From assembly GCA_029834535.1 (NCBI GenBank), contig JAQMWT010000187.1, forward strand, positions 1 through 20,217: a stretch of 20,217 nt of DNA. The letters run 5' to 3'. The stretch comes from Chrysophaeum taylorii (Eukaryota > Sar > Pelagophyceae > Pelagomonadales > Pelagomonadaceae). Numbering within the stretch: the stretch's first letter is position 1; the number at the start of each line of letters is the position of its first letter. The notes below the pieces were generated by a model. The model searched no databases. It was given only the letters and a program-made list of their open reading frames with translations, and was not told where the DNA came from. Shown piece by piece: positions 1-9,885 of this stretch. The position numbers and the translations under genes are program-made.

Positions 1-1762
1 TCTAGTCGACCTTGAAATTTCCGCAGTCGCACATATTCCGCATCCAGGCGTCTTTCTCTCGCATGCTGGGCCTCGGGTTCGCTTCCACTTCGGGCTATTC
101 CTGCTGCGTCGCGTATGCGCAGGGTTTCCTGCGGTCGCGCGGGTCGCGCGGCGGTGGGTTGGTGGGCTTGCCGGGGTGCGCCTTCTGCCACGCGTCGAAC
201 TGGATCTCGTGCCGGAGGATCAGGCTTTGTACTTCAGCGAAGGTGTTGTACTGGTTGGGCTGATCGCATCGCGCCATGTGAATCTTTTGCTGCAGCTTCG
301 TCGATGCCAGTCCGGCGATCATTTGGTGGATCATCTCGATGCTATCCATCCACGTTCCCGTCAGCGCCGTATAGGCCGTGGCCTCCTTCCGCAGCGACTT
401 GAGGTAGGTCAGAACCCAAGACTCGCCCTCCTTCGGCGTGATGGCTTGCGTGATGTTCCGGACTTTGAGGGACGCTCCCTCGGGTCGAGGCGCGGGCCAA
501 CAGGCTTGGCGGAGCTGCTGGAGGATTCGTTTCACGTGGGAAAGGTTCAGGTCGCGAAGCTGCCGGGTCTGTCCCTTGTACGGCATCTTGCTGTCGACGT
601 GGAATTGCAGATAAAACGACTCGTGGTGGCCGAGCGAAGTACGCAATGCCTCTGCCGCCATTCGCCCTTCCTCCAACGTCGGATTCACGGCCTGGCGCAC
701 GTTGTCCGCGAGGCCAAACGAAAGCGACTTGATGGCATAGTGGTCCTTCGACAACTCCCCGACGATGAGGGCGGCCTCGTGATCGAAGTGCCGCTGGTCC
801 TTGCCCTCGATGTCCAGCTTGATCATCTCCAACTCGAGGCGTCGGTGCTTCGGGGCGGCCGCGTCCTCGTATCCTCGGGAAGCCAGGGCGGTGGATGGCC
901 CTTGACCCGTTGCGGCCCTTACCAGCGCGGCGACGATCTTGTCGGCCTCCGTGGGCTCCTTCTCTTCCTCTTGGGCTCGCGTGCGATTCGCCTGCTCCGT
1001 GCGTCGGACCGGCGGTTCGCTGCTCGGCGGTTCGGAGTCGGATTCTTCGCGATCCGATCCGCGGGGCGATTCGGGTCGCGGTGATTGCGCTCGCTGCTCT
1101 CGACGCGTCTTTAGCGAGCGCAATTCCGCCCGGAGATCTTGGATCTGGGTCGCTGCGGCTTCGCGAGCGTGCTCCGCGTCCTCGCGAGCGCGTCGGAGCT
1201 CGTTCTGAAGGGCTTCCTTCAACTCGCGGGTGGCGGTTTCGAGTCGAGCCGTCGCCGCCTCCTCGATCTGCGCCGCGATTTCTTGGGCAATCAAGCTGCG
1301 CTCTTCCTCGCGCTCTTGCGCCTGCTTCTGTATCTCTCGGGCAAACCTATCGCGCTCTTCCTCGCGCTCTTGCGCTTGCTTTCGACTCTCCTCGTCTTGT
1401 ATTCGGATCCGCTCTTGCAGCAGGCTTCGCACTTCTTCATCTTGCCGGGTGCGCTGCTGCAGCTGGTCTTGGAGCAGCGATACCATCTCCCGCAGCTCGC
1501 GAACCTCTCGGGAGCTTTCGGCGGTGCGCTCGTCGGCTGGTTCGGTTCGAGTCGTAGTCGTGGCGCTTGGCTGCTCGCCCGTCGACTCTTCCTCCTTTCT
1601 CTCTTCGGCTTCTGCCGGTCTTTCGGTTTCTCGGCCTCGCTCGTGTTCGGCGGCCGGCGCCGGCGCGTGTGGCTGCGTCGGCGGGGTCTCTTTTTCTTCC
1701 GCCCCTTCTCTCCCGGCGTCGGTGGGGACGTCTTCGTCTCGTATAATGCGTCGCTTCGGCAT
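1..1762 (-). pseudogene. gag: Ty3/gypsy Gag polyprotein, left-edge element
   Basis: The reading frame starts at an ATG at 1762 with A at -3 and runs 555 codons to a TAG at 97-95. The first ~90 residues are acidic and low-complexity. Residues ~90-215 form a long Glu/Arg-rich coiled coil. Residues ~310-525 align with the Gag encoded on the plus strand at about 8350-9030: shared landmarks are GKDQRHF versus GRDQRQF, SFYLQF versus SFYLKF, TQAITPKEGESW versus TQASVPKKTGEW, and an I-x-G-L-x-S/T block. This is therefore a capsid-like retroelement Gag, not a host gene. After the TAG the same frame continues with a basic stretch and an MCDCGNF motif resembling the TCKDCGFF zinc-binding-like motif of the other Gag, until another TAG at 4-2. 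The TAG at 95 is thus probably an internal nonsense mutation. Pol would lie beyond the left edge. The gene is clearly more GC-rich than APC5. Confidence 0.85.
1298..1405 (-). repeat. 54-bp tandem repeat in Gag coiled coil
   Basis: Two adjacent copies of a 54-nt unit begin at 1298 and 1352 and share the run gcgctcttcctcgcgctctt. Each encodes an 18-residue coiled-coil block containing KQAQEREEER. In-frame duplication lengthened the Gag coil without breaking it. Confidence 0.7.
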
Positions 1763-2773
1763 TGTTGCTGACGCTGTCTCTTTCAGTGCCTCTTTTTTGG
1801 CTTGGCCCGTTGTCTTGGACTCCGCTCACTCTTTTCCGGTGATCGGGTATTTTGTTGCCCTCGGGCTTGTCGGGCGAGTCGATGCTCGTCTCCGGATTGC
1901 GCGCAAAGATACGTTTTCACACGTATGCCGCGCTCGACGCTCCACTCAGGACCACGTCGGGAAGCTTCTTTGCCACTCAGTTCCCAAACTGGTGGTGATG
2001 CCGAGAGATGTTTTCTCGGCCGGGTACTCTTCTTGTTGTTGTGCGTGTCTTCACGCGAGCGTACGATCTCGTCGACGACCGTACGGAGCACGTAACTCGT
2101 GCTCGTCTTCTTCTCTCGAGCGCCTTGAAGAGCTTCGGGGGTGATCAATCCCCGCGGTAACTACCGGCGGTGCTTGTGCTGTTCCCAACGCTTGGCTTGC
2201 GGTTGCGGGTTCGGAGATCTCGCCGATATATAAAAACCTCGTATCCTCCTCCACCTGCGGCAGGAAAGGATTATGCGCACTGACTTCTTACCCTGCTTCG
2301 ACTGTGCCCTCGACGTCTCGAGGGTGCCGAGCGGGTTGAGGAGCGCTTCCTTCCTGTCGATCAACCTTCAAACTGCCCACGAGCTTCAACCCGAAGACTC
2401 GTGAAATGATTTATGGTTGAGATTAGTCGATTTGAAAGAAGTAAACGCCTGGTGGCGTTCCAAATACGTACGTCAGGGGTTGAAGTAGAGTCCAGTAAAC
2501 AGGAAGTGGGGTAGAGAGCTCGATGGAACTAAGGGTGCGGATGGCGGTGTAAGGGTTACCGCCACAATCGTGGTCTAGCGCGTCCCGCAGGTACGTAGTA
2601 ATTACATGTTACACTGATGTGTTGCTATGTATCGTCTGTCGTGTGCCGAGGCTAGTGAGGCCCTACATTTATCCAAGTTCCCTGAAACCTACTTATTCTT
2701 GCCAGACTCGCGCGGCGAGACGGGCTGGTCTCTCAGTGATCTAACCTAGCGGAATTCTCTGCAGGAAGTCTAC
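1763..2773. other. Presumed gypsy leader/LTR and unassigned DNA
   Basis: No convincing gene is present. The part next to the gag ATG (1763 to roughly 2400) should hold the untranslated leader and 5' LTR of the left-edge gypsy element, but only one LTR would be in the window, so its ends cannot be set by self-comparison. A TATATAAAAA run lies at 2227-2236; read as a TATA box it points to the plus strand, opposite to gag. From about 2400 to 2773 I see nothing assignable. Confidence 0.35.
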
Positions 2774-2985
2774 ATTCATGATCACTTCGCCACTCTACTT
2801 GGCAAACTCGTCTTCGTGCAGACAGCTTGCACGTGCAGACAACTTGCCGCCCTGGTTTCTCGCAGGCTCTGGGACGCTGCTCTAGAGGTATGCACTCTCC
2901 TACTTATGTGCATGTGCATATGCTCCAACACCTCCTGCGCTGCCTTAGCAAGCCGGAGAATAGAGCGCTTCGTCTTTAGTTCCAC
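2774..2985 (+). pseudogene. Ty1/copia pol relic, RT-RNase H connection
   Basis: Conceptual translation of the plus strand gives HDHFATLLGKLVFVQTAC in one frame from 2774. After a frameshift near 2866-2876 it gives RCSRGMHSP and then KPENRALRL, followed by TAG at 2977-2979. The copia element at the right of this window has HTFSTLLGKLTFVQLAC, RCSRGMHNP and SENRNLRLWYY in the same order and spacing. The TAG stands where the other copy has Trp, so a TGG-to-TAG change is likely. About 70 residues survive; no flanking copia domains or LTRs could be read. It ends about 50 bp from the APC5 stop codon, in convergent orientation. Confidence 0.75.
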
Positions 2986-3036
2986 CTTAAGGGTAATGCC
3001 ATCGACGCTAACCGAGTTGGACTATCTGCTGCCATT

Positions 3037-6000
3037 TCATTCAACCACTTTGCTTGTAAGTCGAGTGAGATCGCAGAAGATAGAGGCAGCTTGATTGCGC
3101 TCACGAACCTGTCCTCCACATCGATCATGAATTCTCGCCTTCAGGTAGCACACTACTCTCATGAGAGACCAGCTCCTTCCAGCTCTGAATTTAATGAATG
3201 CATTTTCAAGAAAGTACAAGGCGCGTTCGTACGTAACAGCTGTGTTGTCACACGAGAGAGCCCAGACGAGCTGGAGCTCGCACAGAGTCAGCCATACCTT
3301 ACCCTGCATCAAGACCTGCGAAAACAGTCAAGATAAAAATGAGACAGACGTGAGACAAGAAAAGGCTATTGTAAATCATGTTCAAATGGTAGAACAGAGC
3401 AAATAGACACGAGACTGACACACACGTGCAAAAGCATGGCATAAGAGCAGTGTGGTCATCAAAGTGTCCCTCAGTCCAAGGCACCAGCTTGTACTGTGGG
3501 AAGTTTCCAAGTGCACTGGGTGTTCATTACCGGCGCGTGCTCAAGAACCTTCGGTGTGACACTCGAGAGAAGAATGGCTGCATGCTGCACGTAGCCAAGA
3601 CGGAGCTGGGCTGCCGCGAGTAGAGAAATTCCAAGTGCATGACCCGAATCGTCTGCAGCTTGTTCACACAGCACGAGACTCACAAGATACGGCCTCAGGG
3701 CGAGGACAGGATCACAGAAACTGCACGAGTCAGCAAGCATGCACCCCCACGCACGGTAAACGACAGCAGAACCATCTAAGCAACCCTGTGATCACACATG
3801 TCGTTAGACAGATCACTACATAGTGTTAGGTGTTCATAAAAAAACATGTGACTAAATTGTCGACACCGAGACTTACATATCTACAGCACCTTGATCCTGC
3901 ACTTAGGAACACAGCATTCGACGGCAGAAAATGCTGCTTCATGTTCCTATTTACCTTTATCTTCATAGTGGCATGACAAGGACTCGAATCGTTTTCTCCG
4001 TCACACACCAGGTCAGGGAACTTTGCGCCGTTGAGAATGTACGCGCGCTGAATTGATAACCAATCACTGAGCATGGAGCATAAAAGCTGATGTGGCGATG
4101 ATATCATGGAATGCGTAAGTCTTCTTTGAGCGCGAGAGATTTTGCCTGGTGTCTGGGAGGGTGCTTTCATATAATCCCTCCGTGTTCGCATAACGCTAGT
4201 AGTCTGGTTGCCAAAACCAAACCCTTTTTCCCCAAGATGTCGAGCTAATGCAACTGCAATGGTCAGACATGAAAGTTTGCTATGCCCGCAGCGCTTCCAT
4301 GCCGAGAGAGTAACAAGATCGCGGAATACGGATTTGTGCCGAATCAACACGGACGGCAGACAAAACGGATGCAACGTCGATGTATGGGTTTCGCGCGTCT
4401 GCGATCGCAACACAGCTAATGTACGCATCACCTCGACATCTATCGAGCGCACCGTGTGACTTGAACGGGATCGCCCAGACAAAGAACTGTAAGAGCATTT
4501 ACATCGCATGAGAGTATAATCAAAGCTGCCCATCGACGCCAAGGCCTTTAACCATGGCCACGCATGCAAGTTCGTTGCCACCCCCGGTTGGTAGCAAACA
4601 TTCATAACTGAATGTGCGGTATACGGAGGAACACTCGACAAGGCAGCCTGTTGTGAACCTAAGTTGTCTCGCATGTCAAGCGTGGCCGTAGACCGCATGA
4701 TGTGCACTGGACAGAATCCAGTGTCCAAACGGTGGCTTGCCATGGCAAGTGCCACGGCTGCACGCAGGTCACTCGAAACTATACTTAGATCGCTCAGGTC
4801 ACACTGATAGTCACAACTGTTGAAGACTCGAGCCGCGCATCGTGTGAGCTTATCACTCTCAGTGGATTGCATCTTACGACACCCAGTGTGTAAGTGATGT
4901 GGTACACTGTAAATGTCCCCACCTTGCTTCAGACATGAGGCACCGCATGTGCTAGAGGGATTAATCTTCTGATTAATTCCCATCAAAGCACATTTGTGAT
5001 GGGCACAAACCAGTTCCAAGTAATGCAGCCATGCTATTGCATATGTTACGCAAGTGTGGTCACGGCGCTGCTGCGCAATTCTCAAGGCTTCCTCCACAGA
5101 AATAGCTGCGGCACTGGTGTCGCCAAACCGGAATTGTAAGACAGCCAGGCTCAACGCGGCATACTGTACCATGCCATGATGTTTGCCGTTCAGGTCACAT
5201 TCCTGGACATGATCATGAAATCTGTGAAGACTATCCACCGAACCTTGAAACTCGCGCTGACTTAAGAAGAACTTAAGTCTTAACAGTTCTGCGTGCGCAG
5301 AATCCACTGCCAGGGTCATACCTGTATCTTGTGGATGTCTAACACTGCCGTTTGGATAAAAGAGGGCACAGCTGCCGCGGTTATTGCAGATGTTGATTAC
5401 ACGGTTTGTCTCATTGTCACTTCGAGAGCGCATGTGTGACAATTTGCTCCATGGATGCGATGAACCACCAAATACAAACACATGCAAATCATCATAGCAG
5501 TCGGCTAAAGAATCAAACAAGCCTAGGGCATTTCCCAGCGCTCGTCGGATGTAACTGCCAATCTTGCTCGCAGGATCAAGACAGAGCATACCATTGTTTT
5601 CACAAAGCCATTTTGTTTGGCCAAGCTCCACGTAAGCATTCGGATATACGCAGCGTCTTAAGTCATGAAGCACATCGAGGATGGCATGTGGTGACTCACA
5701 AAGTTGGCGCAAAACTGCACGGATCCAATATTCAACTGCAACGCAAGTAACAGAGGTCTCTTTATCGAAATCTGATGTACATCCATCAGGAAAGCCATCC
5801 ATCTGCGCTTCTCTTAGTTCCACCAGAAAAATATCAAGGGATGGACAACCTACTGCCCTACAGGGTACACGGCGTACATGTGAATTTATCCTTCGTAACA
5901 GCCACTTAAGCAACCTTCGAGCACACTCGGAACGAAGTTCTGGCATTTGACGCAACAATCCTGCGAGTCGATGCTTCCTATCGTGATTGCAAATCAATTG

Positions 6001-6069
6001 ACCGGGGGAGATTGAAGTTCGAGTCAACTCGAGCAGGAGGACCATGGTGACCGCGTGTGGTCTTTCCAT
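3037..6069 (-). CDS. APC5: Anaphase-promoting complex subunit 5 (three exons)
   Basis: APC5 is a TPR-containing scaffold subunit of the APC/C ubiquitin ligase, which drives exit from mitosis in the nucleus. Exons are 6069-3877, 3785-3531 and 3315-3037, joined in phase 0, for 908 residues. Animal APC5 is about 750 residues and plant APC5 about 900. The N-terminus (PHAVTMVLLLELTRTS) matches the family start. Residues ~297-350 carry the APC5 TPR signature: a YAALSLAVLQFRFGD helix pair, then EEALRIAQQRRDHTCVTYAIAWL. Exon 2 encodes the LRLGY...LLSSVTPKVLEHAP segment. Exon 3 encodes the family's C-terminal block, with YLKARIHDRCG followed by RERNQAASIF, and ends in TGA. The start at 6069 is the first ATG and fits the family alignment. 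No frameshift or internal stop was found, so the gene looks functional. Exon 1 has a long, less conserved segment at residues ~360-700. The identity is confident; the exact end of exon 2 is less so. Confidence 0.88.
3316..3530 (-). other. APC5 intron 2 (215 nt)
   Basis: The proposed donor is CCG|GTAATG at 3530 and the acceptor is TTTTCGCAG|GTC at 3316, after a pyrimidine-rich tract. Splicing is phase 0 and joins LEHAP to VLMQGKVWL, as expected for the family. The acceptor is convincing. The donor is weaker than that of intron 1 and could be displaced by a few codons. Confidence 0.65.
3786..3876 (-). other. APC5 intron 1 (91 nt)
   Basis: The donor is TAT|GTAAGT at 3876 and the acceptor is CACAG|GGT at 3786. 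A CTAAC branch-site-like motif (TGTCTAACGAC) lies about 20 nt before the acceptor. The unspliced frame hits TAA at 3826. Removing the intron joins two APC5-like segments in phase 0. Confidence 0.8.
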
Positions 6070-6167
6070 TTCGCGCTTTGTTATTAGGCCCTAAACAAGT
6101 GCAGGCCAGTGCACGCGCACTACATACTGAACATTCATGATTTGACGCACTTTTCCAGCCTCTGAGA

Positions 6168-6212
6168 GGAATTCTCTAGAAATGTCTGGAAACTTCATTT
6201 CCAGAAGTTTCC
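6168..6212. promoter_or_regulatory. Heat-shock-element-like array upstream of APC5
   Basis: Nine contiguous 5-bp units can be read from 6168 to 6212: gGAAt, tCTCt, aGAAa, tGTCt, gGAAa, cTTCa, tTTCc, aGAAg, tTTCc. Seven are exact nGAAn or nTTCn units, and the alternation of orientation is broken once. It contains a perfect 9-bp inverted repeat, GGAAACTTC at 6188-6196 and GAAGTTTCC at 6204-6212. HSF trimers bind such arrays. It lies about 100-140 bp upstream of the APC5 start codon, but it also overlaps the end of a doubtful ORF. Function is inferred from the motif alone. Confidence 0.4.
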
Positions 6213-6905
6213 ATCTTCTTTTCCGCGCGAGTCATAACTCGCGTTGGGGCGCAGACAAAGGTGTGTGGGAACTCGGAGAAGGAATGGTGTGATGCTAGGG
6301 CGGTGATGGGAGAAGGGTCGTAGCCCGTGGAGTGCACCATCACGCGGGTGGAGGCGGAAATCGGGGGGACAGCGACTTTCGAACGATGATGAAGATCGGG
6401 CAGGAGGGCCCGATGATCGGGCGGCAGAAGCCGCGGGAGGGGCATGTTCAGGGATGGGGTTGCCGGGGCCGTCATGGCCGTAGGTGGCATGGTCTTGTGG
6501 AAAGGAGTGGTTGTCGTGGCGAGTAGATGGGAGCGGGTGATGGGGAACTTGAGAAGGAAATGGTGGAGAGGGAGTCGCCGAAAATAGGGAGGAAGGCTCC
6601 AGTGAAGGAGGTGGAGCCTCCGGTGGCGTTGGTGGAGTGAAGGGGGTAATGAAGAGTGGTAGTGGAGTGTTCAACATCGCTGGTGTGATATTCGAACAAG
6701 GTGGAGTGTCATCGTGGAGATTCGAACAAGGTGGAGTGTCATCATGGAGATGGGGAGTGCCAGGTTGTGGAGTAACTTTGGCTATACCGGGGTCTGGAGT
6801 GACGGCTGTGGGGGCCGAGACTTTGACGTGGGGTGTTTGACATCCGGCGGGGTGGATGGCAGAAGGTGGAGGTTGTCCATGTTCGAGAACGAGTTGTGGC
6901 GGCAA
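6195..6905 (-). CDS. Proline-rich hypothetical ORF, doubtful
   Basis: A 236-codon open frame lies on the same strand as APC5 and 125 bp upstream of it. The product would be rich in Pro, Ser, Thr and His, with no recognisable domain, membrane segment or signal peptide. It contains two copies of LHDDTPPCSN produced by a 30-bp tandem repeat. Its base composition (G-rich on the plus strand) alone could keep this frame open, and an HSE-like array overlaps its end. It may be a rapidly evolving gene, retroelement debris or a chance frame; I favour chance or debris. No function is assigned. Confidence 0.25.
   Translation of the reverse strand: MPPQLVLEHGQPPPSAIHPAGCQTPHVKVSAPTAVTPDPGIAKVTPQPGTPHLHDDTPPCSNLHDDTPPCSNITPAMLNTPLPLFITPFTPPTPPEAPPPSLEPSSLFSATPSPPFPSQVPHHPLPSTRHDNHSFPQDHATYGHDGPGNPIPEHAPPAASAARSSGPPARSSSSFESRCPPDFRLHPRDGALHGLRPFSHHRPSITPFLLRVPTHLCLRPNASYDSRGKEDGNFWK
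6691..6750. repeat. 30-bp tandem repeat, two copies
   Basis: The unit beginning ttcgaacaaggtggagtgtc occurs at 6691 and again at 6721, with a single g/a difference near its end. It lies inside the doubtful proline-rich frame and stays in phase with it. Confidence 0.8.
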
Positions 6906-7654
6906 CTCCTGACCGCTAAGGCTTACCCTCCCTTTCTCGAGGCTTGATGCCCGTTCAACGGGACGCCTTTCCCCACCTTCCTAGTGACATCATACCTCTC
7001 TCTTGTGAGAAGCATTCTTGTAGTATTCTTGCAGCATTCTTGCTATCATGTACCATCTCTCCATCTTGTTGAGAGGCTTGGTGAGCGTGAGCAAGGTGTG
7101 TGGCGAGCATATCCGACCCCGAGTCTATGTTTTCCTCGTTCAGTGGGGTCTAGGACGAGTCGGTGAGTGCCCCCTTTGTCACCAGGGGGTCGGGAGTGGT
7201 TTTTCTGTGCCGCCATACGTGGTGGAGTACACGAGATCGTGCGACTACATCGGTCGCCGACGAACGAGTGCTGCCGTACGTATTGTATTACGTGGTCCGG
7301 ATTTGTACGTGTGCCCTGATCAAGCACGCGGAGTTCCAGTGGACCGGTTTGCGTTGAGAATATACGCGAACTTTATTGTGTTCGTGCGTTCCGAGAGACG
7401 ACGAACACGCGTGCGAGTTGGAAATCGCAGCGCATTCTCCCGGGAATTGATTTTGGTAGAGCTGAACGGCGGAAGCTGTTAGCGAGTGGGATCGCTACCC
7501 ACGGGCATTTTGGGGCATTTTGGATTGCCAGCGGATTGGAATTCCGTGAGTGCTGTTTTTACAGCGACAGATAGCGTTGTTGGGATCAACGTGCATTACT
7601 TCGAGTGATCGGATCCGGACGTGTTTCGAGATTCTCATCGACATTTGATATAGT
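6906..7654 (+). other. Presumed 5' LTR/leader of plus-strand gypsy
   Basis: No gene is supported here. By position it should contain the 5' LTR and leader of the gypsy element whose gag begins at 7655. No 3' LTR is present for comparison, so the limits are unknown. Three 11-bp near-repeats (agcattcttgt, agtattcttgc, agcattcttgc) lie at 7011-7043. A direct repeat of cattttgg occurs around 7505-7523. I could not identify a convincing tRNA primer-binding site. Confidence 0.3.
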
Positions 7655-9885
7655 ATGGATACAGACGCAGACGTGCGTGAGGCAGAGTCTCCTCCAGTTC
7701 TTCCCGCCGCCCCTGAGATAGGCCGCGAGGAAGGTGAATTAAGAGAGGCCGAGGCAGTCGACGTTGCTGACTTGCCCCCTGACGTGCCTCCGGATACTGC
7801 CATTTTTCGCCGCTGAGTCCAACGACCCCGGACCGTGGCGAGCGTGTTACGATTGAGCGCGGATCTGCAGCCCGAAGTCGACTTCATGAAGACCTCGAGC
7901 GGAGACGTCACGAAAATGAACGATTAGCTGAGCGTTTTTGCCCGTGAAAGCCTGACGCGAAAGAGGAAGCGGCTCGACGGGAAGTTGACATGCTCAATGA
8001 CGCATTGCAGCAAGAGATTGAGACATCGAAGACCCTACGTGAAGAGGTTGAACGATTTCGTCGTGAACGAGATGAATTGTTAGCCGAACGTACGCGTCGT
8101 GAGAGTAGCCGCGAACGACCCGTGAGTCGACCCAAACCGGAAACGCCCGTGAGGCTGCCTGAACCGGAAAGGAACACTGAAACGGGGAATGAACATCCGC
8201 CCCGAGTCGACACGGAGACTGAGGGTAGGGCGGAAGCTGAGGATGAAGGTACGAAAATTTTGCGGGGATTATCGCGGGGAATAACGCAGACGGTTGCGGA
8301 TCCCTTCGAAAAGGCCAACTTGAGCCGATCCCGTCGCCCCACTTCCAGTTTGAAGCCTGACAACTTCAAACTCGTCATCGACGGCCGAGATCAACGGCAA
8401 TTCAATTTGGATCAACGGCAATTCAATTTGGATTCGGCAGCGGTGATGCATACTTTAGCGGAAAACCATTACTCGGTCGAGAAATTACGTTACTTATTAC
8501 CGGTGCATCTACGGGACACCGTTGCACCAATTTTTGAGGAACACTTGCGGAAATATGAGGAGCTCTGCGATGAGCTACCGCACGGTCCGTCGTTTTACTT
8601 GAAATTTGATGCTGACGATGAAGAGCATGGAGCCTCGGTTCGTCGCATCCGTCGTCTTAATAAGACGTATTGCGCTAAAATTCTGGATTACTTTAGATCG
8701 ACTTGCCGACCTCCGAGCACGCAGCAGGAGCTGCTCGGCAAGCTGCGGAAGGTCACCCAGGCTTCAGTTCCGAAGAAGACTGGGGAGTGGCACGTGCAGA
8801 CGTATTGTACCAAATTTCAATCGGAGGCCTTGGCTTTTTTTTCCGTATCCAGCCGCACGATGGATGATGTCGATATCCTCGACAAGCTTATCAGTGGGTT
8901 GACATCCAAGGAGTTGAGGACCCGTGTGCGGACTATGAGGGGCGGACATCCTGATAGTTACTTGACTTTTAAGTCGATGGTGTTGCTTATTACGCGGCTC
9001 GAGAACGACTTGCGAAAGTTGATGGAGGAGGAGAAGGACCAAGGCCCTCCTAATCCGAAATCGAATAAACCGCCGCGAGGGCGGGGAGGTCGAGCTATGG
9101 CCTCCGATCAACAAGCCAAGCAAGATGCGGATAAGCCGTCTGGGAATACGGATCCGCTGATCTTACGAGATCCTTCTTGGTGGTGCAAGAAGACGTGCAA
9201 GGACTGCGGATTCTTCTGGACCATCCATGATGAAGATGAACACGGAAATCGCGTGGTTTGCAACCGCGATCCGGACCGTTATTACTGTGCGATGTGGAAG
9301 CGCATTCGAATGCAGAAGAAGCAACCCATATCGCGTTCCGATTGGGAGAAGCGTGATGATGCATCTCATGCGAACGCCACGCGCGGATCGGAGCCTTCTA
9401 ATGAAATTCAAACGGCCCTCACCGAGCTTGGAACCACAATGGCGACCATGGTGAGCGAGGTCAGAGGCATCAAGGATAGCAAATCGTCTTCTACACGACA
9501 GCGAGACGGACGATCACCTTCTAGACGATCGTCGCGCCGACATCGAAGCAAGAGCCCTGATCGAAAGGCCAGTACTCCTCAAAACAGCCCGAGTCCCCGC
9601 CGTCGCCGCCATAGCCGGAGCTCTAGTAGCAATTCGCGCCGGCGCAGACGTCATCGACAGCGCGATGACGAATATGACGGAGGCCGATATCAGGATAGTT
9701 CGAGACATTCGAGCGCAACTTTCGCGTTCCGATCTTTATGCGACGCGCCGCCATCGTCGGGAGTTGTCTTTTACCCGACGGCGCGCCCCGCCCGAGTCTC
9801 CGATGATGTTGCCGATGTCGCTGTGACTAGCAGCAATCGCTTGCAACAGGAGCAAAATACCACCAACGCTCGGATCGTTCGGTAG
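7655..9885 (+). pseudogene. gag: Gag of plus-strand gypsy, with SR-type tail
   Basis: Translation from the ATG at 7655 gives an acidic N-terminus, then loses frame near 7805-7814 (T5 run). A second pair of apparent compensating indels lies at about 7936-7960, where the nominal frame reads TGA at 7945. From 7990 the frame is open for 631 codons to TAG at 9883-9885. Features in order: a coiled coil (~7990-8110), the conserved capsid-like block shared with the left-edge Gag (~8350-9030), a Cys/His cluster with WCKKTCKDCGFFW and later C residues (~9175-9300) that could bind zinc, and an Arg/Ser-rich segment (~9484-9669). Gag packages element RNA; the Cys/His and Arg-rich parts are the expected nucleic-acid binders. 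The downstream pol region is in the same frame after the TAG, which could be a stop, a decayed codon or a readthrough site. Confidence 0.82.
8389..8430 (+). repeat. 21-bp tandem duplication inside gag
   Basis: A 21-bp unit, gatcaacggcaattcaattt plus g, occurs twice without mismatch at 8389-8409 and 8410-8430. It duplicates DQRQFNL in frame. The left-edge Gag has this segment only once (DQRHFDH), so the duplication is specific to this copy or family. Perfect identity suggests it is recent. Confidence 0.9.

Noticed and set aside
176..1557. Long plus-strand frames of 302 and 220 codons antisense to the left Gag
   Set aside because: They are GC-driven shadows. The minus frame has homology to the second Gag, and these have none.
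1139..2144. Plus-strand frames of 210 and 304 codons rich in Leu/Phe or Ser/Arg, resembling membrane or SR proteins
   Set aside because: They are antisense to the Glu/Arg coiled coil of Gag. The composition follows directly from that complement.
2227..2236. TATATAAAAA as the promoter of the left gypsy element
   Set aside because: It is about 465 bp from the gag ATG, but the consensus orientation points to the plus strand, away from gag. Not called as a promoter.
3040..3120. Plus-strand ACKSSEIAE...SLIALT resembling the copia RNase H CKS...ELIAL motif as a continuation of the relic
   Set aside because: It is exactly antisense to the conserved APC5 C-terminus, the spacing is wrong, and no further RNase H motif follows; judged coincidental.
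7490..7512. GTGGG...CCCAC around 7490-7512 as a primer-binding site or tRNA-like element
   Set aside because: The complement does not clearly match a tRNA 3' end, and the LTR boundary is unknown.
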